The notes under the pieces were generated by a model. It was not told where the DNA came from, did no database searches, and saw only the letters and a list, made by a program, of their open reading frames with translations. Of a DNA stretch of 64,000 nucleotides, positions 8,770 to 17,683 are shown in pieces; position 1 is the stretch's first letter, and every line of letters starts with the position of its first letter. Source of the DNA: Bradyrhizobium sp. CCBAU 051011 (GTDB taxonomy: Bacteria > Pseudomonadota > Alphaproteobacteria > Rhizobiales > Xanthobacteraceae); assembly GCF_009930815.1 (NCBI RefSeq), contig NZ_CP022222.1:7544501-7608500 (forward strand). The letters run 5' to 3'. A program made the position numbers and the translations under genes.

Positions 8770-9086
8770 AGGTCATTCTCCGTAACTCAATGAACAACCC
8801 CCAGAGCGTGAGCATGGCGACCGATTCGTGGCGGAAACCTGAATCAAAGAGAGCAACTAAAAGGCGAACGTGTGAATGCACGAGCCGCGACGTCGTGCCC
8901 AGGGCGCTCCTGTTCACGCGAAGCCACGCCGCTTCACGCATAGCCAGGCCCGGCGCATCGGGATGCGCGCGGCCTACGCTTAAGGGGCGATTAACAGTTT
9001 TGCATCAATGATTGAGGTTCCAGCGCAATATCCTTTCAAGCCGCAAGAATTGCGGAGCCGCACTCAAACCTCTTCAGGAGGATCGA
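8770..9086. other. Divergent promoter region, no gene seen
   Basis: About 315 bases between the leftward coiled-coil gene and the rightward lipoprotein gene; it should hold both promoters. Small frames on either strand lack ribosome-binding sites. No repeat or FixK-type box is present. Confidence 0.5.
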
Positions 9087-9881
9087 TTGAGGACGCTTCT
9101 TGTTTGCGCGATGGCTACGACCCTGGTCGGTTGCAGCAGCCAACAACCAACCCAGCCATCATGCGTTGGACTGAACCCGCTGGCCTGCCTGACTGCGGTT
9201 CATGTGCCGATTGAACCTGAAGCGCATGACAACGATGCTGCCGCAATCAGACCGGTGCCTGCCGTCGCCGAGCGCGGCGACACCCCGCCGCGATCCCATG
9301 CGCACCGTGAAGTCCGTCGGACACCGAGGCCAATCAAGGTCGCGGCGAAAGCCGCTTCTCCCGTTCCGATACCGCTTCCTTCACCGCAAACAAGCCAGCA
9401 GACGACGGGCAATGCCGTTGCCGGACAAGCGACACCAGCAAGTACCACCGATCCGCATTCAACGACCGACGTTCCGCAAACCCGAACGATCGAGGAGCAG
9501 GTGGCGGCTGCCTCTGCCGTTGCGGAGCGAATGTCGGTCCCGACGCTGGATGCGTCGCTGGACGCTCTCGTGGCCGTGCTCGTGGCTGATACGGGCGTCA
9601 AGTCGGTCTCCGACCTGACCGGCAAGACAATTGCGATCGACGATCGATATTCCGAACAGTCCATCAGCCGCGTCCGGACCGCGATGGTGGCGGCGGGCGC
9701 GCTCGAAGTCCAGGTGAGCAAAGGTCAAACCGCGGCGATCAATCGGCTGGTCAGTAAAGAAGTTCCGGCCGCCATCGTCGGTTTAGTCTCTGCCGCCGCC
9801 GCGGATAGCTTTCCCGAGCTCGCACGATACAGGACCTTTCAAGTCCCGCTTAAGCCTCGATCAAGCCAGGCCAAGCCGTGA
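9087..9881 (+). CDS. Lipoprotein with truncated substrate-binding-like C-terminal domain (TTG start)
   Basis: A 264-residue protein starting at a TTG (9087-9089) preceded by a perfect AGGAGG five bases upstream. That start gives a textbook lipoprotein signal with lipobox LVGC and the lipidated Cys at residue 16, whereas the longer frame spoils the signal. A low-complexity Pro/Thr/Ser-rich linker (about 40-140) follows. The C-terminal ~110 residues (SDLTGKTIAIDD, then VRTAMVAAGALEVQVSKGQ) resemble one lobe of a periplasmic TAXI/NMT1-like binding protein. A complete binding fold is not present, so its ligand role is doubtful. Anchored in a membrane facing the periplasm. Confidence 0.65.
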   Translation: MRTLLVCAMATTLVGCSSQQPTQPSCVGLNPLACLTAVHVPIEPEAHDNDAAAIRPVPAVAERGDTPPRSHAHREVRRTPRPIKVAAKAASPVPIPLPSPQTSQQTTGNAVAGQATPASTTDPHSTTDVPQTRTIEEQVAAASAVAERMSVPTLDASLDALVAVLVADTGVKSVSDLTGKTIAIDDRYSEQSISRVRTAMVAAGALEVQVSKGQTAAINRLVSKEVPAAIVGLVSAAAADSFPELARYRTFQVPLKPRSSQAKP

Positions 9882-9888
9882 CATGTTT

Positions 9889-9970
9889 GCCCCTCGGAGG
9901 TTCACCAGCCCGCGACGGGATGCGGGCGGAGCCAAAAACCAACAAAGAACAGGGCTGATCTCCGAGGGGC
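9889..9970. repeat. Long-spaced inverted repeat after the lipoprotein gene
   Basis: GCCCCTCGGAG (9889-9899) is exactly complementary to CTCCGAGGGGC (9960-9970), with a 60-base interval that itself contains a CCCGC/GCGGG pair. It could form a branched RNA structure at the 3' end of the lipoprotein transcript or be a remnant of a mobile-element end. Confidence 0.55.
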
Positions 9971-10013
9971 GCTCCGAGAGAGAAGAAGACATTTAGCAAT
10001 TTCAACAACTTGC
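9971..10013. repeat. Left copy of the sequence flanking the yeh-like operon
   Basis: About 43 bases ending in TTAGCAATTTCAACAACTTG aligns at roughly 80% with 21040-21081, same orientation, with one gap. The two copies bracket the 10.5-kb operon. Origin unknown: site duplication, recombination scar or an interspersed genomic repeat. Confidence 0.5.
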
Positions 10014-10363
10014 ATCTCGCGCCAATAAACGCTTTTCAACGCCGGCGTTCGAGAGCGGCAACACATCCCAATGGGCGGCTCCCGGAACTAGAGTCGAGCC
10101 GTGACTAGCGCAAAGCCTGTTCGAGCCTTGCGATATTCCTGAAGCCTCGGGCCGGAATTGAGCCATGTTCTTTAAATGATATTGCGGCATGCCGTCGATA
10201 TTGCAGCTCGCCTGCCCTGCTCCAACGCTGGTTGAATTGATTGTTCGTGCAGCCGTGATCTGCGGACGCTACCATGATCCGAATCGATCCCTCCCGGGTT
10301 GCGAGAGATGCCTTCATCAAGCCGCGCTGATGCCAGCGTCGGCCCTCAATCAAGAATTCATGC

Positions 10364-13300
10364 ATGTTTGATTTTCTCAAATCGGTAATCGGCATCGGCA
10401 AACCGGCGGGAATCGCCACCGAGGCCGACAACGCCACGGCCAGGGAGATCGTAACCGACCTCAAGCGACTGGAGACGGTCAGCCCGGATCTCGCGAAGCG
10501 AGCCATCGGCTACGTCCTGACGGGTGAAGGCAGCTCCGTGCTGCTTCAGATCGAGCAACAGGCCAGCGCCGTTCAAAATGCCCTCAGCCACTATCACTAC
10601 AACACCCCGACGACGGCGGCTCAGACCACGGCGCAGGCGGCCATCAAGGCCCGCAGCAACGTTATCGGGCGTCGACATGGATCCGAAGCAACCTGGATAC
10701 GTCGCTATTTCGAGGTGCTCACGCTACCTCACAAAGGTTCGCGCTGGGGTATGTTCTCGCATCAGGGACCGAGCCCATTGTGGCTTCGGGGCCTTTTTGC
10801 CCAGGGGGAGCTCAGCCTGCAAACGAAGCTGGCAACCGATTTCAACACGGTCTTGAGCTGGCGCGATGCTGAAGATAGCGCGACGGTTTTCGCGTTAGAC
10901 CTGCTCGTTCTGGAGAAGGTCAACCAATACTACTTTAGCGGCCACGACATCGGATCGAAGTTTGATTTCAAGAGAGGCCTGCTCGCGGAGAAGCAGGCGG
11001 CCATGGAGTCGTTTGCGAAATATGACCGCCCGGGCCAGGCCATTTTCATTCATATCCTGAAGCAATTCGACCTGGTCAAGGACGAATATTTTCACTTCAT
11101 CTACCAGCAGTACCTGCTGACAACCAGCAAGGCGGTTCGCGAGGCGGCCCAGAACGCGTTGCTCGCCTCACCGCCCGAAACATTGGCCGCAAGCGCCACC
11201 CAGACTCTCGCCGACGGCAACCCGACGGCACGTGCGCAGGCCGCGCAGATCCTGCCGCTTGTGATGGGTGAACAGGCCCGGCCGCTGCTCGAAAACCATC
11301 TTGCCAAGGAAACGTCAAAGACCGTCCGCAAGGTCATCGAACTCGGGCTGGGACCGGCGGTCGTGCGCGACGGCGCCGCCGAGACCGCGCGCACACTGAA
11401 GGGCGATGGCGCCGAAGGCTACCTTGCCGCTGACGGCACCGAAGTGCTTTCGCCGCCGCTCGCAGCGATGCCGGGACCGACGCCGCTGCCCGACAGCGTC
11501 AAGGCCGGATATTGCAATCTGCTCGACAAAGCCCACGCCCAGTGGATGAAGCACTACGAGTACCAGAAAGCACTCCACGAAAACGCGACGGCCGAGCAAC
11601 GGAAGGCTTGGCGGAAACCAGAGCTGCCCAAACCGATCGAACACTCCGTTGCCGACAGATACTGTGCGTTGTTGGCCTCGGACCGTCCGATCGATGAGGA
11701 TGTGGTCGTCAAGATCGGTAACATCTCCCCCTTTGCTCCCTACAACGCAGGGGCCGCGGCCGATCCACCGTTCAACAATCCAGACCTGACGCTGTGGCAT
11801 CTCTGCCGCGCGCGTTCCGTTGAAGCGGGCAGGACAAGGAACCACAACTGGCTCATGGGGAATCTGCTGAATGGCCACGGGGCTATCCCCGCAGCTATTC
11901 ATGCGCGACTGACCAACGGCCTCGATTTGCGCACTCTGGCGACACTGATGCGGCAGGACCTCGAACCGAAGGCGCTGGCAATCCACGTCGTGAACGTCGG
12001 CATCTCGGAAGACCTGCCTGCGGAGACAATCTGGCCACTTCTCGCAGCTCATTTCGATGTACTCGATCAGGCGCTCGGGCAAGTAGCAGCAACGGATTTT
12101 CGCGAACCGCCGGTCTTGAACGCGTTGAGCCGGCTCCGCCTGTTTCCGAAATTGCCGGCGCGCTATTTCAACACGGTCCTGATCCACGCGCTGTCGGCCA
12201 AGAAATCCGTCAACAAGCCGGCCCGCGCGTTGCTGCTCGGGATCGACGGTATAGAGCAACGTCTGCTGCCGTTCCTTTCGGACAGCAAGCAGGATGTCCG
12301 CTCGGGCGTCGCCCAGATGCTCGGCGCCATCGGTGCCGAGAGCGCCATCGAACCGCTCAAGAAGGCGCTTGGCAAGGAGAAGTCCGAACTGGTGCGGGCA
12401 GCTGTGCTCGGCGCGCTGCGCAGGCTCAATGTCGATATTTCCAGCTACGTCTCGCCGGAAATCCTGATCAAGGAAGCCACCACCGGCCTGAAAGGCAAGA
12501 AGGCCAAGGATATCGGCTGGTTTCCGCTCGATAGCCTGCCCGCCCTCAGTTGGGCGAGTGGCGGCACTGTGCCTTCAGACGTTCCACGCTGGTGGATCGC
12601 ACTTGCGGGAAAGCTGGCGCAGGCGGGCGGCAACACGCTGTTCTCGCTCTGGCTCGATCAGCTCACGCCCGAGAGTGCCGAGGCGCTCGGTCGTCACATC
12701 CTCGGCAGCTTCCTGCGTTACGATGCAACGCACTGCTCTGAAGACGAAGCAAATGCCCATGCCAAGGCCCATGCCCAACAGCGCTACGAACAATACCAGG
12801 AATATGCGAAGCGCTGGGACAACGAGTTTTACCGCTCCTATACGTATGAAAAGGCGTTTGCCGATCTGCGTGCCGAGAAGCTTGGGATCTATCTCAACAA
12901 TGCCCAGGCCGATCGCGGTATCCTTGGATTGGCGACGCGCGCGGAGGGTACCTTCGCGGTTCAGATGGTCCGCACCTATATGCGCGATCACTATAAGCGG
13001 ACCGCGCAGGTCAAGGCGCTCACTGAATATCTGAGCGGCAACACGTCTTCGGCCGCGCTGCAGTTGCTGCTGTCGATCGCCCGCCGCCATCGCACCAACG
13101 CGGTCCAGGTGCTGGCGCAAGAGCTGGTCGAACGCCTTGCCGACGAACGGAACTGGACCACCGACGAGCTGGCCGACCGCACCATCCCGACGGCAGGTCT
13201 CGATGAGCGCGGCACGCTCGACTTGGAGATCGGCAGCCGTGTCTATCAGGCAAGGCTCGATGCCGAAGACGTGCTCACGCTCTACAACCCCGATGGCAAG

Positions 13301-14143
13301 GTGGTGAAGAGCCTGCCCCAGGTCAGTGACGGGCCTGACAAGGAGAGTGCCGCGGAAGCCAAGAAGGCGCTCTCGAACGCCAAGAAGGAATTGAAGCAGG
13401 TTCACGAATTTCAGGCCAAGCGGCTGTACGAAGCGCTCTGTGTCGGCCGGCGCTGGCAGCTTGCCGATTGGCAGCGCTTCCTGCTCGAGCATCCGATCGT
13501 CGGGCGGCTGGTGCAGCGCCTGGTCTGGCTCGGCCTGGACGCGCAAGGCGAAATCGTCGCTTCGTTCCGGCCGCTTGAGGATCTGTCATTGACCGATAGC
13601 AGCGACAATGCCGTCGATCCCGCCTCTTTCGCCGCCGTCCAACTCGCGCACCGCTCTCTGTTCACGGCCGAACAAAGCGAAGCCTGGAAGCAACATCTCG
13701 CCGACTACAAGGTCGACCCGCTGTTCAATCAGCTCGACCGCCCGGTGCTCACGAGCGCCGTTGGTACCTCCATCGAGGACCGCACCGGCCACATCATCGA
13801 GGCCTTCAAGCTGCGCAGCGCGGCACAGAAGCTCGGCTATGAGCGCGCGCAGGCCGAGGATGGCGGCTGGTTTACGCAATACATCAAGCCCTTTGGCGGC
13901 ATTGCGATCAACGCCGTGATCGAGTTCACGGGATCTCCGCTGCCTGAAGAAAATCGGGCGGTGGCCCTGGTTGCGGCCAAGTTCGTGCGGGCGCGCAAGG
14001 GCGCGCGGTCGGCTTACGGCGTGCAGATTGCGCTCAACGAGGTGCCTTCGGTGCTGCTGAGCGAAGTCTGGAATGACCTTCATCAGATTGCAGGCGCCGG
14101 CAGCGGATTTGCTGAGGACTGGCGCAACAAGGTGGGCTGGTAA
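10364..14143 (+). CDS. yehI: DUF4132 domain giant protein (YehI/MolR-like)
   Basis: A 1259-residue cytosolic protein, first gene of a five-gene operon. Much of residues 200-700 is helical with HEAT-like repeats; the clearest is near 620-690 (LLPFLSDSKQDVRSGVAQML, then a second copy containing SELVRAAVLGALRRL). The C-terminal third (from about 930: VYQARLDAEDVLTLYNPDGK through GWFTQYIKPFGGIAINAVIE to the end) is the DUF4132 region. The size is close to E. coli YehI, and the four following genes correspond to its E. coli neighbours. The biochemical function of the family is unknown; HEAT repeats suggest a scaffold. Its stop overlaps the next start by one base (TAATG), implying translational coupling. 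Confidence 0.85.
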   Translation: MFDFLKSVIGIGKPAGIATEADNATAREIVTDLKRLETVSPDLAKRAIGYVLTGEGSSVLLQIEQQASAVQNALSHYHYNTPTTAAQTTAQAAIKARSNVIGRRHGSEATWIRRYFEVLTLPHKGSRWGMFSHQGPSPLWLRGLFAQGELSLQTKLATDFNTVLSWRDAEDSATVFALDLLVLEKVNQYYFSGHDIGSKFDFKRGLLAEKQAAMESFAKYDRPGQAIFIHILKQFDLVKDEYFHFIYQQYLLTTSKAVREAAQNALLASPPETLAASATQTLADGNPTARAQAAQILPLVMGEQARPLLENHLAKETSKTVRKVIELGLGPAVVRDGAAETARTLKGDGAEGYLAADGTEVLSPPLAAMPGPTPLPDSVKAGYCNLLDKAHAQWMKHYEYQKALHENATAEQRKAWRKPELPKPIEHSVADRYCALLASDRPIDEDVVVKIGNISPFAPYNAGAAADPPFNNPDLTLWHLCRARSVEAGRTRNHNWLMGNLLNGHGAIPAAIHARLTNGLDLRTLATLMRQDLEPKALAIHVVNVGISEDLPAETIWPLLAAHFDVLDQALGQVAATDFREPPVLNALSRLRLFPKLPARYFNTVLIHALSAKKSVNKPARALLLGIDGIEQRLLPFLSDSKQDVRSGVAQMLGAIGAESAIEPLKKALGKEKSELVRAAVLGALRRLNVDISSYVSPEILIKEATTGLKGKKAKDIGWFPLDSLPALSWASGGTVPSDVPRWWIALAGKLAQAGGNTLFSLWLDQLTPESAEALGRHILGSFLRYDATHCSEDEANAHAKAHAQQRYEQYQEYAKRWDNEFYRSYTYEKAFADLRAEKLGIYLNNAQADRGILGLATRAEGTFAVQMVRTYMRDHYKRTAQVKALTEYLSGNTSSAALQLLLSIARRHRTNAVQVLAQELVERLADERNWTTDELADRTIPTAGLDERGTLDLEIGSRVYQARLDAEDVLTLYNPDGKVVKSLPQVSDGPDKESAAEAKKALSNAKKELKQVHEFQAKRLYEALCVGRRWQLADWQRFLLEHPIVGRLVQRLVWLGLDAQGEIVASFRPLEDLSLTDSSDNAVDPASFAAVQLAHRSLFTAEQSEAWKQHLADYKVDPLFNQLDRPVLTSAVGTSIEDRTGHIIEAFKLRSAAQKLGYERAQAEDGGWFTQYIKPFGGIAINAVIEFTGSPLPEENRAVALVAAKFVRARKGARSAYGVQIALNEVPSVLLSEVWNDLHQIAGAGSGFAEDWRNKVGW

Positions 14144-15246
14144 TGGAACAACGAAACGCGTTGCAACTGCGCCCCAGCGCCGAAATCCGGTTCGCCGACG
14201 AGCTCGCGGCGCTGAAGGCAGCCGATCAGGGAAGACGGCCGCCGGGATGGGCGCTCTCCGCACGCGCGGTCCGCAGCTTCATCCTCGGCGACAGCAAGCT
14301 CGCCATTCGGCGCAAATTCTATGGTGACGATGCGCTGGTCGAACGAGCATTGGTCGCCTTGATGAGCGAGCAAGGCCTGATGCTGGTGGGCGAGCCGGGC
14401 ACGGCCAAGTCGATGCTGTCCGAATTGCTGGCTGCAGCGATCAGCGGTTCGTCGATGCTGGTGGTACAGGGATCGACCGGCGTCACCGAGGACCATGTCC
14501 GGTACGGCTGGAACTATGCGCTGCTGATCGCCGAGGGACCGACCCCGCGCGCGCTCGTTCCCTCCCCGGTGATGGAAGCGATGCGTCTTGGCCGTGTCGT
14601 ACGCGTCGAGGAGCTGACGCGATGCCCGCCGGAGATTCAGGATGTCCTGATCTCCGTGCTGTCGGAAAAGGTGATGGCGGTACCCGAGCTCGGCGAGAGC
14701 GCCAGCGTCTACGCAGCGCCCGGCTTCTCGGTGATCGGCACCGCCAATCTCCGCGACCGCGGCGTGCATGAAATGTCGAGCGCGCTCAAGCGCCGTTTCA
14801 ACTTTGAAACTGTGACCCCGCTGACCGACCCGGCCCTGGAAACCGAGTTGATCCGTCAGGAAGTCGACAAGCGGCTCGGTCAGGCTGATATCTCAGTGAA
14901 CTTCCCCGACGAGGTCACCGATCTTCTCGTCACCACCTTCCAGGATCTGCGCCGCGGTCAGACCAAGGACCAGGTGCCGCTGTCAAAACCGGCAGCCGTG
15001 ATGTCGACGGCGGAGGCCGTGAACATCGCCCACGCGGCGGCACTCGAAGCAGCGTTCCTCGGCAATGGCGATGTCGGCGGCGCCCATATCGGACGCCAGT
15101 TGCATGGCGTCATCGTCAAGGACAATGCGGAGGACGTGAAGAAGGTTCGCGCCTATGTCGATCACATCGTCAAGGAGCGCGCCCGCCGCAGTAAAGTGTG
15201 GTCGGATTTCCTCGGCGCAGTGAAGGCCATGAAAGACGAGAGCTGA
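14143..15246 (+). CDS. yehL: MoxR-type AAA+ ATPase (YehL-like)
   Basis: A 367-residue AAA+ ATPase. Walker A is GEPGTAKS at residues 83-90; a Walker B-like VVRVEELTRCP lies near 155; a sensor-1 type GTANLRDRG follows near 200. MoxR ATPases are chaperone-like machines that usually work with a VWA-domain partner, here the VWA gene two places downstream. Membership of the YehL subfamily is inferred from the DUF4132, DUF5682, VWA and SWIM neighbours. It starts on the last base of the DUF4132 stop codon. The Walker B segment carries Glu-Glu where Asp-Glu is usual, worth noting but not necessarily inactivating. Confidence 0.9.
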   Translation: MEQRNALQLRPSAEIRFADELAALKAADQGRRPPGWALSARAVRSFILGDSKLAIRRKFYGDDALVERALVALMSEQGLMLVGEPGTAKSMLSELLAAAISGSSMLVVQGSTGVTEDHVRYGWNYALLIAEGPTPRALVPSPVMEAMRLGRVVRVEELTRCPPEIQDVLISVLSEKVMAVPELGESASVYAAPGFSVIGTANLRDRGVHEMSSALKRRFNFETVTPLTDPALETELIRQEVDKRLGQADISVNFPDEVTDLLVTTFQDLRRGQTKDQVPLSKPAAVMSTAEAVNIAHAAALEAAFLGNGDVGGAHIGRQLHGVIVKDNAEDVKKVRAYVDHIVKERARRSKVWSDFLGAVKAMKDES

Positions 15247-15256
15247 GGCTCACGGC

Positions 15257-17683
15257 ATGAGCGCACTCGATCCGGCCGCGACCGCCATTCGCCTGTTTGA
15301 TTCAGAACGCAACCTTCACTTCTTTCCGATCCGTCATCACTCGCCGGCCTGCGCGTTGCACCTGCGCGAAGCGCTGCGCGCCATCCGTCCCACCGCCGTC
15401 CTGATCGAGGGGCCGGTCGATTTCGAACCTCTCATCGGCGAGCTGCTCGCGCCGGGCGTCGTGCCGCCGGTCGCCATGGTAGCGTTGCCCGACAACGAGG
15501 CGCGTGCCGAGAAAGGCCGCGGCGGCACCACCTATTATCCAATCTGCCGCCATTCACCCGAATATGTCGCGATCCAGCAAGCGACCGACCTCGGCGCCAC
15601 CGTCCGCTTCATCGACCTGCCGTCCCGCCACCCCGCGATGCTGTCGGACGGTCGAGACAGGCAGGACCAGCCGCTGCTGCCGATGCGGGAGACCATGTTC
15701 GATCGCGGCGCCTATGTGGAAGCGATGTGCGCGCGAGCCGGTTTTCGCGATGGCCTGGCGTTGTGGGACGGTCTGTTCGAAGCGCGCGCCCGCAGCACCG
15801 ACTGGCGCGGCTTCTTTGCCAGCGTCGGCGCCTATTGCGCGGCATTGCGAGCCGCATCGGACAAGGATGAATTGCAGGCTGACGGAACGCTGGCGCGCGA
15901 AGCCATGATGCGCGCCTGCATCCACGACGCGATTGCAAAGGCCTCCGGACCGATCGCTGTTATAACAGGCGGCTTTCACACGCCCGCGCTGATCGACGCG
16001 CAACCGGACGCGCCACGACCGGCCGGCGCCACCACCCGCTCGAATGCCTGGCTCATTCGCTACGACTTCCGCGCCCTCGACCGCCTCAACGGCTACGGCG
16101 CCGGTCTACCACTGCCGGGCTTCTACGAGCGGATGTGGGAACGCCTGATCGGAACGAACGATGATGCCAATAGCTCGCTGACTGAGGAGATCCTGGTCGG
16201 CTTTCGCGCGCATCTGATCGCGAACGAACCGGCGCTGGCGTTCGCGTTCCCGACCCTTCGCTCCATGGTCGAGGCGGCAAGGCGGCTTGCCGAGTTGCGC
16301 GGACTGTCCGAGCCCGGGCGAACCGAGCTGTTCGACGCGCTGCGATCGTCAGCGATCAAGGAGGAAATCGAGGTCGGCGCTCATCCGCTGTTGGCCGCCT
16401 TCACGACATTTCTCCAGGGCGACCGGCTAGGTGACCTGCCACCCGGCAGCCGGCTGCCGCCGCTGGTCGAGCGAGCCCGGGGCGAAGCCAGAGCTCTCGG
16501 CCTGTCGCTCGAAGACGCGGTGCCCAAGACACGCGAGCTCGATATCTACCGAAAACCCCGCCACGGTCAGACAAGCCGATTTCTGCACGCCATGCGGCTG
16601 GTCGCGCCCGCCTTCGCTCAACGCAACAAAGGCCCCGACAGGGTGCATGGCTTTCGCGCCGACATGCTGATGGAGACCTGGACCTATGCCTGGTCGCCCG
16701 CCGTCGAGGCCTCACTGATCGAGCGGGCGGCCGATGGCGAAACCGTCAGGGATGCCGCCGCCACGATCCTGATCCGGCGCCTTGCCGATCTCGAGAAGGA
16801 AGGCCAGCGCAACAACGCCGAGGCGGCTTTCAACCTCCTGAGTGTCGCCTTCGATGCCGGGATCGGCAGCGCCGCTGACACGCTGGCTGCGGCCGTCGGC
16901 GTCGCGGTAGATGAAGACACCAATCTGGCGCGCTTGACCAACGCCCTGGTGATCGGTCAGGCCCTCAACAGCCGGGCCAAGGGGATGCAGTCCGACAACG
17001 GCGTCCGGGCTTTCGCCTCGCTGCTTCCTCCCCTGCTCGATCGGTTGGCGCGGCGCATCGCCGAGTTGCTGTACGGCCTTGCCGCCGTCAGCGCCGACAA
17101 TGTCGGCGAAGCGACGGGTTGTCTGGCGGCGCTGGCGGAGGCAATGGCCGATCCCGATCCGCCATTTCCGACCCAACCGCTCCGCGATGCCCTGCAGCAT
17201 CTGATGACCGTCCAGCTCGATCCGCAACTTGCCGGCGCCGTCATTGCGCTTGCCGCGCTGATCGGCCTGATCGATGAGCCGGAAGCAGGACGACGCCTGT
17301 CGGCCGCGCTGGCGGGGGCATTCGAGCGCCCTGGTGAAGCCGTGCGCACGCTTTCGGGCGTGATGGCGCTGGCGCCGCAGCTGTTCGTCAACGACAGCAG
17401 CGTCATCGCGGCGATCGATGGTTTGTTCGGCGCCGTGGACGACCAGGGATTTCTCGCGCTGCTGCCGCAACTGCGCATGGCATTCGCCGAACTGAGCCCG
17501 CACGAGACCGATCGGGTTGCCGCAGTTGTCGCGGCAGCCCATGGTGCCGGCGAAGACGACATCGCGATCCTGCAGCAGGTCCCGGATGCGCGGGTGCTGT
17601 CGGAGCACCTGGCTCTCGGCGAACGGCTGCGCAGCCAATGGCTCCAGGACGGCCTGGCTGCATGGCTGGAGCCCTCGCCATGA
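15257..17683 (+). CDS. yehM: DUF5682 family protein (YehM-like)
   Basis: An 808-residue protein. The N-terminus (LHFFPIRHHSPACALHLREA, then VLIEGPVDFEPLIGELL) is the hallmark of DUF5682: a conserved RHHSPAC motif and an acidic EGP motif, with a further GGFHTPAL motif near residue 237. A conserved His/Cys/Glu set in a large soluble protein suggests an enzyme, possibly a hydrolase, but no reaction is known. The C-terminal half is helical and Ala/Leu-rich. It lies 10 bases after yehL and overlaps the VWA gene by ATGA, so all are co-translated. Length and position match E. coli YehM. Confidence 0.85.
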   Translation: MSALDPAATAIRLFDSERNLHFFPIRHHSPACALHLREALRAIRPTAVLIEGPVDFEPLIGELLAPGVVPPVAMVALPDNEARAEKGRGGTTYYPICRHSPEYVAIQQATDLGATVRFIDLPSRHPAMLSDGRDRQDQPLLPMRETMFDRGAYVEAMCARAGFRDGLALWDGLFEARARSTDWRGFFASVGAYCAALRAASDKDELQADGTLAREAMMRACIHDAIAKASGPIAVITGGFHTPALIDAQPDAPRPAGATTRSNAWLIRYDFRALDRLNGYGAGLPLPGFYERMWERLIGTNDDANSSLTEEILVGFRAHLIANEPALAFAFPTLRSMVEAARRLAELRGLSEPGRTELFDALRSSAIKEEIEVGAHPLLAAFTTFLQGDRLGDLPPGSRLPPLVERARGEARALGLSLEDAVPKTRELDIYRKPRHGQTSRFLHAMRLVAPAFAQRNKGPDRVHGFRADMLMETWTYAWSPAVEASLIERAADGETVRDAAATILIRRLADLEKEGQRNNAEAAFNLLSVAFDAGIGSAADTLAAAVGVAVDEDTNLARLTNALVIGQALNSRAKGMQSDNGVRAFASLLPPLLDRLARRIAELLYGLAAVSADNVGEATGCLAALAEAMADPDPPFPTQPLRDALQHLMTVQLDPQLAGAVIALAALIGLIDEPEAGRRLSAALAGAFERPGEAVRTLSGVMALAPQLFVNDSSVIAAIDGLFGAVDDQGFLALLPQLRMAFAELSPHETDRVAAVVAAAHGAGEDDIAILQQVPDARVLSEHLALGERLRSQWLQDGLAAWLEPSP

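Larger units (their letters stand above)
9882..10363. other. Intergenic region upstream of the yeh-like operon
   Basis: About 480 bases without a convincing gene. It contains an 11-bp perfect inverted repeat (9889-9899 with 9960-9970), a nested CCCGC/GCGGG hairpin, and at 9971-10013 a sequence repeated in diverged form at 21040-21081 beyond the other end of the operon. The rest should include the promoter of the five-gene operon. Confidence 0.6.
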
